Source: Dasypus novemcinctus
Lineage: Eukaryota > Chordata > Mammalia > Cingulata > Dasypodidae
DNA: 64,000 nt
Direction of reading: 5' to 3'
Assembly (NCBI RefSeq): GCF_030445035.2
Contig: NC_080702.1
Span: 28,288,053-28,352,052, forward strand
Shown: positions 46,911-56,857 of the stretch, in pieces
Numbering within the stretch: the first letter of the stretch is position 1
Layout of the letters: every line of letters begins with the position of its first letter
Notes under the pieces: generated by a model
What the model was told of the DNA's origin: nothing
Databases searched by the model: none
What the model saw: only the letters and a program-made list of their open reading frames with translations
Translations under genes and position numbers: made by a program

Positions 46911-48925
46911 GTTTTCCTGATTACTGGTTTGTAGATTTTTGTAGCTGTCTTGTCATCATTTTTTCTTGATGGGTTTAATCAGTTCCTTAGCTTCTTTGTC
47001 TAGTCTTGGAGATTAATTAGCTGTTGTTTTTGCATAAGTGTTATATCTTCTCTTTGTCCCTTTGTTCTTCTTATTCCAATTTCTTATTGCTGGTTAAGTT
47101 CACTTTAAAAGAAAGTATTAATGCTGGGGAAAGGCAATTGTGTAAGGAAGGAAAAAGTGTAAAGTAGTATTGGTGATATATGTTAACAAAGCAACAATAT
47201 GAGTTCTGGGAGGATGGAGGTTAGATCGTGTAAATTGTGTAGAGTTATAGTAGTAGGAAAGTACCTATAATGAGGTAGACGACTGAATATGGGAGGAATA
47301 TGGTACGTACTAAGAAGCTATTGTTTTCGTAAGAGAGGGAAAGAGAAAAGAGAGGTAATAGTTTCAAGGGTGGATACCAGATGGAAAACTAAACAAAGGT
47401 ATTAGAAATTAAGAGTTAGACACTTTGTGGGTCAAAGAAAGTGAGGTGGAATATAGGAGAGATAGCAGATGGTGGAGGATATCAAGTTGTAGGGGAAAGG
47501 GGATAGTGTAGATAGCCTAAATCTATTCACAGAGAAATGAGGCAGTGGAGGATGAGGAAACCCAGCAAATGTGAGGTGTTTCCTGCAGGACCTATTGTAT
47601 TGTTAAGATAAAATAGAAGAAGAAGATGATCAGGGACAAGAAAGAGAGGATAAAAAAAAAAAGAGAGACTTTGGGGGATACGCTGGGAGAAAAGACTAGG
47701 GGATAATGCAATGCCAGGAATCAGAACATTAAAAATCTAGAATAAAAATAAAAACAAAATAAAACAGAAGAAAAAACGCAAACGTTGAGGGCTAGGACAT
47801 TCAAGGGCCTCAGATGAACCTCAGAGTGTGGTGGATTCAGGGATGGACAGTCTGAGGTATTGAGGCCTCAAGAGGTGTGAGTCTCTGGCATATGGGCCGC
47901 CAGACTCCAGGGAACTCAGACCTGGCAACCTCAAGTCCAGTTAACAGGAAGCCTGGGAGCACCACAGTGCATCACTGCCTTCAGGGATCCCCGCAGCTGG
48001 GTGCCAGCCCTATGGGTGAGGTCTCATCCACAAGCTCTATCCTGTGTTCTGTGTTCTAGAATTCACTTACTTACTAGCGTCTATTGTGTGGATATATCAC
48101 CAATTGACTTCAGGAACCCTCCCACCCTGAGGTCCCCGGGAACGTCCACCTGGGGGCTCCTCTAGGCTGCAGCCAATTTAATGACTCAGATCAATATCCA
48201 GTTCCGGAGGAGGGGCTCCAGCCAGAAACGCTAATAACAGAGTCCAAACCCAAAATTCCCACGCTTCACAAAATATTCCCCTAATCAGCTTCCAAACGTC
48301 TGCCACCCCACGAGACCCTGGTAGCGTCTCTTTGTTGCTATTCCTTTGAGACTGCTGTAAGTCAGCAGCCGGGCTTGGGGAGGGGGACGTGGCTCTAGGC
48401 GGAAACGCTATTGTGTCCGCAATCAAAAATTGCCCCCACTTTGCCCTAAAATCCCCGTCTGTCTGCCCAAATGGGTCTGCAAGCACCTCCCTTCCCACCA
48501 ACCCCCAATAGGCTGCCCAGGGCCCACGAACTCCCCAGTCCTGCGGAGCCTCAAAAAAAAAAAAACAGAACAGAAACCCCACCGCCGGGCTTGGCCCAGC
48601 TCTCCCGGCCGCCGCCGCTCGCCGCTCGGCCCGGCTCCCCCCACCGCTGCCGCTCGGCTCGGCTCCCCCCGCCACCGCGGTGCTAGATGCCTCGGCTCCG
48701 CCTACCCAAGGAGGGAATCCTCCACACGTAGCTGGGATGTCCGTATATATTTCACAGACGGATCCTCTCTGTTACCTTCCCTCCAAATCGATGTCCAGAC
48801 ACCTTCGGACCAGCAAAATTCCCGAAACAGCCCGGTTCCAAAGAGTCTCCAACGCTGCCCAGCTGATTCCCTGCAGGAGCTAGTAACCGGGAAGTTCACT
48901 CAGCCGCCATCTTGCTCTCCTCTCC
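46911..48925 (-). promoter_or_regulatory. L1 5'UTR with CpG-rich promoter and YY1 site
   Basis: About 2 kb. The outer 700 bp (48,180-48,925) are CpG-rich. A YY1-type CAAGATGGCGGC (complement at 48,903-48,914) sits a few bases inside the 5' terminus, the same position as in human L1, where YY1 fixes the start site. An A-rich, purine-rich stretch covers 47,100-47,790. Confidence 0.75.
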
Positions 48926-49662
48926 AATGTAACATATTTTTGTGATTTATGTATCTTTTAAAAAAAGACTATTATAAAAATAAATAAGTTTTTTTTTAAA
49001 AAAGCTAGAACATTAAAAATTCTAGAAGAAAATGTGAAGAAACATCTTTAAGACCTGGTGGTAGGTGGTGGTTTCTTAAACTTTACACTGAAAGCCCGAG
49101 CAAGGAAAAAAAAAAGAAAAAGGATAAATGGGACTTCCTGAAACTTAAACAATTTAGCATTTCAAAGGACTTTGTCAAGAAGGTGAAAAGGCACCCCATT
49201 CAGTGGGAGAAAATATTTGGAAACCATGTATCTGATAAGGGTTTAATGTCCATGCTATATAAAAAGACCATACAACTAAACAAAAAGCAAGCAAACCAAC
49301 TTAAAAAATGGGCAAAAGCCTTAGACATTTCTGCAAAGGGGAAATACAAATGGTGAAAAATCTCTTTAAAAAAATGTTCAATGTCACTAGCTATTAGGGA
49401 AATGCAAGTCAAAACTACAATGAGATATCACCTCACACCTCATAGAATGGTCATTTAAAAAAAAAAAAAGGGAACACAAGTGCTGCAGAGGATATGAAGA
49501 AATAGGAACACTCCTTCACTGTTTTTGGGAAGGTAGTCTGGTACAGCCTCTGTGGAAGATAGTTTTGTGGTTTCCCAGGAAGTTAAATATAGAATTGCTG
49601 TATGATCTGGCTAGGAATATATCCAGAATTGAAAACAGTCCTGTGAAAAGACATTTGCACAC

Positions 49663-50117
49663 TGTATTAGTCAGGGTTCTCTAGGGAAACAGAATAAACA
49701 AGAGGTATCTGTCAATAGTATGTGATTTTATAAGAGTCTCTCGTGCAACTGCAGGGATGCAAAAGTCCAGGTTCCACAGGCAGGCTGCCACCTGGGGCTC
49801 CAATGAAAGTCCACTGAAGGTTCTTGATGAGTTCTGGGAGAAGTTGGCTGTCCAAAGACGAGCTGGGAAATTCTCACTCAATGTTGGAATCACTTCCCCT
49901 TTTAAGGCATTCAGTTGGATAAAGCGTCACTCATTGCAGATGGCAACCTCCCTGACTGATGTAATTGTAATCAGCTATCTATGATTTACCACTGCAGTAA
50001 AGTCAATGGCGACTAAAGCCCATAAATACGCTTGTATTACAATTAGCCAGTGCTTGCTTGACCAAACAACTGAGCACAATTACCTGGCCAAGTTGACACA
50101 TTAGCCTAACCATCACA
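49663..50117 (-). repeat. Old solo LTR of a different family
   Basis: 455 bp from TGTATTAGTCAGGGTTCTCT to CTAACCATCACA, reverse complement of a TGTGATGGTTAG...TAATACA LTR. Flanked by ACAC on both sides (5-mer with one mismatch), within L1 ORF2. The mammalian family name is not certain from memory. A partial relative lies at 63,672-63,850. Confidence 0.75.
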
Positions 50118-50232
50118 TACACCAATGTTCGTAGCAGAGTGAGATGGAAACAAAATGTTCCCTCAACCAATGAACGAAGAAACAAAATGTGTATATACAC
50201 AGGATGGAATACTATAATGCTGTAAGAAGAAA

Positions 50233-50428
50233 TGGAGTGGATAGCCCAAGTAGTTGAGCACCTGCTTCCCATGTATGAGGATCTGGGTTCAATCCCCACT
50301 AACTCCTAAAAACAAAACAAATGAAAAAAATCAACTCATTGGGGGAGCACATGTAGTTCAGCGGTTGAGTGCCTGCTTCCCATGTACAAGTCCTGGGTTC
50401 AATCCCCAGTGCCTCTTTAAAAAAAAAT
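50233..50428 (+). repeat. DAS-I dimer
   Basis: Two units with B boxes GGTTCAATCCCC at about 50,286 and 50,397 and A-rich linkers. Interrupts the L1 ORF2 end. Confidence 0.85.
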
Positions 50429-50539
50429 GAAATTGGGACACAAAGGATATCATGGATGAACCTTGAAGACATGCTGAGTAAAATAAGTCAGACACAAAAG
50501 GACAAATACTGTATGGTCTCACTAATATGAACTAAATAA

Positions 50540-52078
50540 GAACAAATACATGGAGTTGAAACTTTGAGTAAATGTTACTAGGAAATAGCAGGAGGGCTGA
50601 GTAAGGATACTGATGCTTAATGTATGTAAAATTTTCAATAGCTTGACTGTAAAAGTATAGAAATTTTCAATAGCTTGACTGTAAAAGTATAGGTAAGACA
50701 TTATAGTGAGTCTAACTATAATAATATGGCTGGTTTATAAATGGGATTGTGGCTGAATGGGGAAGTTTAGGGACATAAATGTCACTTGAAAGAAAGCTAG
50801 AGAATAATCTAGGGACTGAATAACAGAATGAACCCAGAGGTGGATGAGGACTGGGGATAATAGTTAAAATACAAGACTGTTCCTCTGTGAACTACAATAA
50901 ATGTACATTACTTTTACAAGGTGGTAAGAATATGGTGATGCATAGGGAAAATACAATTAATGTAACTTATTGACTATTAGTTAACAGCAATACTATAATA
51001 TTCTTGCATCAATGTCAAGGGTCAACAAAGGGGTGTTATGGGATTTTTTCTTTTAAACTAAGGAAAATGTTAAAAAATGTACTAAAATGCATCTCTGACA
51101 GAACTGGAGCAGTTAATGTCTGCTGCTAAGGTTTCCACTATAGATGCAAGAAAAAGAAGGTCCTTGTACTTTCTGTCTGTCTGGTTGTGGCAGCCAAGAT
51201 TGAATGGAATATAGGAAATTCTAAAAACATGGGGAAGGGGAAATAATCTCTGGAACTCAGAAATAAACTTAAAAACAGCAAAAAAAAATTTTTTTTAATT
51301 TAAATAAATTTTTAAAATGTACTGAGACAATGACTGCACAACTCTGATAAAAGTGAGAGCCACTCATGACAACGCAAGGTGTTGGTGGAGGCTGATGTAT
51401 GGGATCCTTGTATGATGTTATGCATGTTTGCTTTGTAAGTTCACAACTTTTACTAGATACTTATTTATGTATGTTCATATATAAATGATATAAAGATAAC
51501 AATAGGATTTGTTGGGGGAAAATACTTTGTTTAGTAGTAATATTTTGACAATGCTCTTTAATCATTAGTTAAAAAGGTTTAACAACAATGCAAGTTATTG
51601 GTAGGGTGAGTTTTTATATATGTTTGATGTTATATGTTTGTTTTGTAAGTTCACAACTATTATTACACTTATTGTTTATGTATGAGTGATATATTTCAAT
51701 ACATTTTTTAAAAAGTGAGAGCCACCAACTGTACACTGTAGATAGATCGTACAAGCATGGCACCATATATAATACAGTGAACCATCTTGGTGGAAGATGG
51801 ACTGTGGTTAACAGTACAAATAGGAGTGTTCTCTCATGAACTATAACAAATGTACAATACTAATACATGGTGTTAATAATAGGGGGTGTATGAAAAAATA
51901 TACCAAATGATGTAAGTAATGGAACATAAATTAATAACCTGGTATGTTCTTTCATAAGCTATAACACTGTTCCATAACCATGTAAGGTATTGGTGGAGGG
52001 GTGATATATGGGAATTCTGCACATTATGTATGATTGTTTTGTAAGCTCACAGTTTCTTTAATAAAAAAATACAGATTT
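50540..52078 (+). other. L1 type-A 3'UTR with repeated terminal blocks
   Basis: The motif TTTGTAAGTTCACAACT and its flanks occur near 51,432, 51,640 and (as TTTGTAAGCTCACAGTTTC) 52,039. The 3' terminus therefore appears three times in tandem, either by later L1 tail insertions or by internal duplication. A 32-bp exact tandem repeat lies at 50,629-50,692. Confidence 0.6.
50629..50692 (+). repeat. Exact 32-bp tandem duplication
   Basis: AAATTTTCAATAGCTTGACT and the next 12 bases occur twice back to back (50,629-50,660 and 50,661-50,692) without a mismatch, so the duplication is recent. Confidence 0.95.
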
Positions 52079-52080
52079 TA

Positions 52081-52522
52081 AAAATAAAGAGCTAAAATTA
52101 AAAACCTAACTGCACACCTATAAGAACTAGAAAAACAAAGCAAGAGGAAGGAAGAAATACAGTTTGGAGAAGAAATAAGTGAAATAGAGAATAAGGGAAA
52201 AAAAAGAGCATTAACAAAACCAAAAGTTGTTTCTTTGAAAATATCAATAAAATTGACAAACCTTTAGCTAGACCAAGAAAGAAAATTAGAAGATGCTGAT
52301 AAAATCAGAAATTAGAGAGGGGACGTTACAGCTGACCCCACAGAAATAAAAAGCATCATAAAAGGCTACTATGAACAACCGTATGCCAACAAATTAGACA
52401 ACTTAAATGAAACTGGCCAATCCTAGAAACACACAAACATCCTACACTGACACCAGAAGGAAGATCTCAACAGACTGATTACAAGCCAAGAGACTGAATC
52501 AGTCATCAAAAACCTCCCAACA
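52081..52522 (+). mobile_element. L1 ORF2 middle fragment
   Basis: Matches the segment between endonuclease and RT (AGAACAAGG/AGAGCATTAACAAAACC-like words, TAAAAGGCTACTATGAACAA). Broken frames. Ends where an LTR begins. Confidence 0.7.
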
Positions 52523-52916
52523 GGTGAGGCAAGATAGCAGGTCTGCCAGTCTCTTTCTCCTCAAGTTCAAATGTAGGGATCAGTCCTCTCTCCTTGGGCC
52601 TTGTCTCCTTGAGTTTCTCAGGACTTCTTTCTGCAGCTGTGGGTGAACCTGGAGTCCTCTTTCATGTGGCTGGCTCAAAATGGCAGAGCTCCCTTTTCTG
52701 TGTGTCTTTCTCTCTGTGTGTTTTCAGTTTATAAGACCCAGCAAGAGGGCGGAGACCTAACCTGGATCATGCCTCACGGATTGAGCCCAGTTAAAACTCT
52801 TAAAGTGGTCTAAATCAAGGGCCCCTTACATGAATTTAATGCAAAGGCTCCCACACCCACAGGAATGGATTAGTTGAAGAAAAATCTTTTGGGGAAATTC
52901 ACAAATTCAAACTGTC
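52523..52916 (-). repeat. LTR fragment, same family as copy 1
   Basis: Right end CAAATTCAAACTGTCCCA parallels the reverse-complemented family start, and a GGCAAGATAGCAGG block matches other minus copies. The left end is truncated. Confidence 0.55.
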
Positions 52917-53247
52917 CCACTCCAACATGTGTGAGAAGACTCCATGTTTGCCTAAAGCTGCAAAAAGACATAGAAGCCCTGAGAGGTTCAAGGACATACC
53001 TGATGACCCACAGCTGAGCTCCAGGAGATAGCAGAGACCAGCAGACCTGTATCCTGCCTCACCACATGGCAGGACTCCAGGGTCTGCCAGCAGCCACCCT
53101 TGGGTGAGAAAGCATCTCTGATGATGCCTCGATTTGGACAATTTCACAGCCTTGAAACTGTAAGCTTTTCCCCTGATAAAATTCACATTATAAAAGTCAA
53201 ATTATATCTGGTATATTGCACTGGAAGCCTTTGGCAAACCAATACAG
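52917..53247 (+). repeat. LTR 3' fragment, same family, plus strand
   Basis: GGTGAGAAAGCATCTCTGAT, then TATAAAAGTCAAATTA and GGCAAACCAATACA at the end match the 3' half of the LTR at 30,529. It forms a tail-to-tail pair with the fragment to its left. Confidence 0.65.
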
Positions 53248-53248
53248 T

Positions 53249-54010
53249 CACCTTAGACCCAAGGAAAGAAACAGGTTGAAAGCGAAAGGCTGGAAAATGA
53301 CATTCCATGCAAAAACAGTAACCAAAAAAAAAAAGCCGGGGTAGCTATATTAATATCAGACAAAGTAGATGCTAAGTGCAAAACTGTTATAAGAGACAAA
53401 GAAGGACACTATATATTCATAAAGGGGACAAGCTAACGAGAGGAAAGAACAATCATTAATATTTATTCCACTAACAACAGTGCCCCAAAATACACGAGGC
53501 AAACATTGGTGAAACTGAGAGGAGAAATAGTTGCCTCTACAATAATAGTGTTAGACTTCATTACACCGCTCTGTAATATATAGAACATCTAGACAGAGGA
53601 TCAATAAGGAAAAATGTTTTTTCTTATGAGAAAAGAATATTATCAAGAGATCTTGAATAATATTCTGAATGAACTAGACCTAACAGACATATACAGAACA
53701 CTGTATCCCAAAACAATAGGATATATATTCCTTCTCGAGTGCTGATTATTCTGAATGAACTGAACCGAACAGACATATTCAGAACACTGCACCCCAAAAC
53801 AATAGGACATATATTCCTTCTCAAGTGCTCATGGATCACTCTCCAGGATAGACAACAGGTTAGGTCATAAAACAGGTCTCAATGAATTTAGAAAGATTGG
53901 AATTATACAAAGCACGTTCTCTGAACAGATAAAGCTGGAAATTAAAAATGGGTGGAAAACTGGAAAATTTACAAATAAATGGAAGTTAACACAAACAATC
54001 AGTGGACCAA
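53249..54010 (+). mobile_element. L1 ORF2 endonuclease fragment
   Basis: Decayed endonuclease-domain sequence (GGTTGAAAGCGAAAGGCTGG, CTAACAGACATATACAGAAC). It lies downstream of an RT-side fragment, the reverse of normal order, so it is a separate insertion. Contains an 86-bp tandem duplication. Confidence 0.75.
53661..53832 (+). repeat. 86-bp tandem duplication in L1
   Basis: Two copies starting TATTCTGAATGAACT (53,661 and 53,747) differ at about ten sites. Confidence 0.85.
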
Positions 54011-54400
54011 AGAAAGTGCAAGACTGAATACCATTGATTGTACTCTTTGGATGGATTTACATAGGAAGGAAACATGTATGTTACTAACAGCACAAATAAG
54101 CCAATGGGAAAAAAACTGAACCTGTCTTAGGAAATAATGTATTCTTGGATTTCTAGCACCTATAAATGTAATCTTTATAAAAATGCCATTATTAAAAATG
54201 GAGAAATAGGAGTATAGGGGTATGATTTTTATTATCTCCTTGGAATATGTGTATATGTTCTGATACATTACAATCTATATGGTAAGTCCCAAACCACCTC
54301 AAAAATAACTTCGAAGTGTGAAAAAAATCATTAAAGTCATTGAAATGTTTTACTCAGAACAGTCTTCAGACACACAGAAACAAAAGTGAAATGGATTTAA
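54011..54400. other. No gene recognised
   Basis: AT-rich and unassigned; probably an old insertion within L1 sequence. Confidence 0.3.
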
Positions 54401-54783
54401 ATCTAACTGTATCAGTAATGTTAAATGTGAATGGGTGAAAATACAACCAGAAGGCATACATTTTGGGAGTGGGTGTGGCTCAAGCAGTTAGGTGCCCACC
54501 TCCCTCATGGGAGGTCCCAGGTTCAGTTCCCAGTGCCTCCTGAAAAAAAAAAAAAAGAAAAAGAAAAACAAATAAAACCAACTCAGGGAAGCCAGTGTGG
54601 CTCAGTGAAGGGGGTAGGGGAATAAATTTGTCAAACTTCATAAGAAAAAGCGTATGGTGTCTACAGGAGACACACTTTAGATTCAAATATACAAATAGAC
54701 TGGAAGGAGAAAAATGGGAAAAAATGAGGCAAAGAGGAACCAAAAGATAGGAATGAACAATTCAACAATAATTGGAGACTTTA
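54401..54783 (+). mobile_element. L1 ORF2 start fragment with DAS insertion
   Basis: TAATGTTAAATGTGAATGGG encodes the MLNVNG endonuclease start. The match resumes at 54,620 with AGGAGACACACTTTAGATTC (QETHF region) and ends at ATTGGAGACTTTAATACT (GDFNT). Confidence 0.7.
54468..54614 (+). repeat. DAS-I SINE, 3'-shortened second unit
   Basis: GGGAGTGGGTGTGGCTCAAG head, B box GGTTCAGTTCCC, A-rich linker, then an abbreviated second head. Confidence 0.75.
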
Positions 54784-55107
54784 ATACTCTGGCTTTTGGA
54801 GGGTCTGGGCTTTCTGCCCTCATGTGATTTTTGGGGAGAGTGACTAGCCCCAGGGCTTGTAGAGGATGGGGCCTATTTTGGTATTTGGGGAGAGCTTGTC
54901 CACTGCCCCAGCCCTTGGAAAATATGTGGATGCTGATACAGTACGCCCAGAAGGGAAAATCAACAGTTGACAGATTTTCAGACCTCAGAACCTAATGGAG
55001 TTTGCCTTGCTACGGTTCAGACCTATTTTGAACCCATGACCCCGGCTCAAAGGGGATCAGATGTCTAGGAGAATATCTATCTTACGGATGACCCATCATT
55101 GTATTTT
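54784..55107. other. Unassigned, possibly old LTR
   Basis: Continues after the DAS at 55,332-55,440. Moderately GC-rich, with no recognisable coding match. The composition suits an old LTR fossil, but no family is named. Confidence 0.3.
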
Positions 55108-55319
55108 TTTTTAAGGTACCTGGGCCGGGGATTGATCCTGAGACCTCATGTGTGGGAAGTCGGCACTCAACTACTGAGCCACATTGGCTTCCTTGAGTTG
55201 GTTTTGTCAATTGTTCTCCTTTTCTGTTGTTGCTTTTTCAGGAGGCACCAGGAACCTAACCCAGGATCTCCCATGTGGGAGGTAGGAACTCAACTGCTTG
55301 AGACATATCCATTTCCCCG
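55108..55319 (-). repeat. DAS-I dimer
   Basis: Two minus-strand units. TSD TCATTGTATTTT at 55,096-55,107 and 55,320-55,331. Confidence 0.88.
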
Positions 55320-55440
55320 TCATTGTATTTTGGAAGCAGATAACTTGCTTTCTAGTTCTCACATGTCCACAGAAGGAGAGGAATATGGTCCCAGGACTGA
55401 CCATGATATAAATGACTCTGATGAAATTTGGCACTCAGAG

Positions 55441-56330
55441 CTGTTACCACAAAGTGGAAACAACCCAAGTGCCCTACAGACAGAGAAACCAAATATGGTA
55501 TATACATACAGTGGATAGGGGAAGTGGACTTGGCCCAATGGATAGGGCATCCACCTACCACATGGGAGGTCCATAGTTCAAATCCCAGACCTTCTATGTG
55601 CAGCTGGCCCATGCGCAGTGATGATGTGCACAAGGAGTGCCCTGCCACACAGGGGTGTCCCCCATGTAGGGGTGTCCCCCATGTAGGGGTGTCCCCCGCA
55701 TAGGGGTGTTCCCCGCGTAGGGGAGCCCCACACACAGGAGTGCACCCCATTAGGAGAGCCACCCAACGTGAAAGCCAAGCAGGGGTGTCCCTCGTGTAGG
55801 GGTGTCCCCCGCATAGGGGTGCCCCACGCACAAGGAGTGCACCCCATTAGGAGAGCCACCCAGCGTGAAAGAAAGTGCAGCCTGCCCAAGAACGGTGCTG
55901 CACACATGGAGAGCTGACACAACAAGATGACAACAAAAAAGAAATGCAGATTCTCGATGCCGCTGACAAGGATTGAAGCGGTCACAGAGGAGCATGCAGC
56001 AAATGGACACAGAGAGCAGACAACTGGGGGAGGGGAGGAGAAGGGGAGAGAAAATTTAAAAAAATAAAAATACATACAATGGTTATATATACACATACAT
56101 TATTAAGTCAGGAAAATACATACATTATTAAGTCAGGTAATGTTATGATACATGTTACAACATGGATGAACACAGGAAACACTATACCAAGCAAACAATG
56201 CCAGACACAAAAGCACAAATATTGAATGATTCCACTTATAAAAATATTAAATAACTGGAATACACTAATAGGTACAGAGAGTAAGTGAAGAATGGGCAGT
56301 AACTGCATAATGTTTTCTGAACAAATTGCA
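55441..56330 (+). mobile_element. Old L1 ORF2 3' end
   Basis: AACAACCCAAGTGCCCTACA and GATACATGTTACAACATGGA are conserved L1 ORF2 C-terminal words. Split by a long DAS (55,515-56,069). A 24-bp near-exact tandem duplication (ACATACATTATTAAGTCAGG) lies at about 56,093-56,137. Confidence 0.65.
55515..56069 (+). repeat. Expanded DAS SINE (555 bp) with internal tandem repeats
   Basis: tRNA-like head and tail as in other DAS copies, but the body holds repeated GGGGTGTCCCCCATGTA-type 17-18-bp units (about 55,650-55,725). A further block with GCACCCCATTAGGAGAGCC (first near 55,742, again near 55,841) is also duplicated. TSD ATACATACAGTGG / ATACATACAATGG at 55,502-55,514 and 56,070-56,082. Normal copies are about 370-400 bp. 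Confidence 0.88.
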
Positions 56331-56452
56331 GAAAAGATGAAAGTCTGCAGGCTGCCATAACCCTTCCTCAAACTGGCAGGCACAGCACTGCTTTTCTGGG
56401 GTACAAATTTTATTAGCAGAAAATTCACTCAAGTCCATTTAAAATTCTTTCA

Positions 56453-56845
56453 GGGCGGTGGACTTGGCCCAGTGGTTAGGATGTCCGTCTACCACATGGG
56501 AGGTCCGCGGTTCAAACCCCGGGCCTCCTTGACCTGTGTGGAGCTGGCCCATGTGCAGTGCTGATGCACGCAAGGAGTGCCCTGCCACGCAGGGGTGTCC
56601 CCCGCGTAGGGGAGCCCCACGCGCAAGGAGTGCACCCCGTAAGGAGAGCTGCCCAGCACGAAAGAAAGTGCAGCCTGCCCAGGAATGGCGCCGCCCACAT
56701 AGAGAGCTGACACAAGACGACGCAACCAAAAGAAACACAGATTCCTGGTACCGCTGACAACAACAGAAACAGACAAAGAAGACACAGCAAACAGACACAG
56801 AACAGACAACTGGGGGGGGAATAAATAAATATTCTAAAAAAAAAT
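56453..56845 (+). repeat. DAS SINE, clean TSD
   Basis: Full-length with A and B boxes. 12-bp TSD AAAATTCTTTCA at 56,441-56,452 and 56,846-56,857. Its body carries a CACATAGAGAGCTGACACAA variant not present in the copies at 12,041 and 37,787. Confidence 0.93.
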
Positions 56846-56857
56846 AAAATTCTTTCA

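Larger units (their letters stand above)
39477..48925 (-). mobile_element. Full-length L1 LINE, 9.45 kb
   Basis: Order on the minus strand: 5'UTR 46,911-48,925, ORF1 45,989-46,910, ORF2 42,110-45,908, 3'UTR 39,477-42,109, A-rich tail. The 5' terminus is intact (sense start GGAGAGGAGAGCAAGATGGC) and a TSD, AATGTAACAT, lies at 39,467-39,476 and 48,926-48,935. Human and mouse L1s are about 6-7 kb. The extra length here is mainly in the 3'UTR (2.6 kb) and 5'UTR (2.0 kb). Both ORFs carry a handful of frame breaks, so this copy is not autonomous, but it is the best-preserved L1 in the window. Confidence 0.93.
39404..49000 (+). mobile_element. Short L1 tail, split by the full-length L1
   Basis: Two pieces, 39,404-39,476 (TGTGGGAGGAGTAGGGGGGT, GGGACCTCTTATAT) and 48,936-49,000 (TTTGTGATTTATGTATC, then an A-rich end), join into one roughly 140-bp L1 3' end lying inside the outer ORF2. 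It must have been in place before the 9.45 kb L1 arrived. Confidence 0.65.
36358..52078 (+). mobile_element. Outer plus-strand L1, carrying three levels of insertions
   Basis: ORF2 endonuclease from 36,358. The mid region includes KLTLEEIADCTKPISSKEIK with GLDGFIGEFYQALN (37,466-37,744), then the RT part to 39,400 ([20 protein letters not shown]). The coding sequence stops at KWIKDLNIK (about 39,403) and resumes at ARTLKILEEN (about 49,004), so both halves are one element. ORF2 ends near 50,540 and a type-A 3'UTR runs to AATAAAAAAATAC near 52,075. Inserted: DAS 37,787 and 38,368, an L1 tail at 39,404 (which received the full-length L1), LTR 49,663 and DAS 50,233. Frames are broken throughout. 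Confidence 0.85.

Noticed and set aside
48180-48925. Host CpG-island promoter and 165-codon frame
   Set aside because: It lies within TSDs as the 5'UTR of the full-length L1 and carries the L1 YY1 site at its end.
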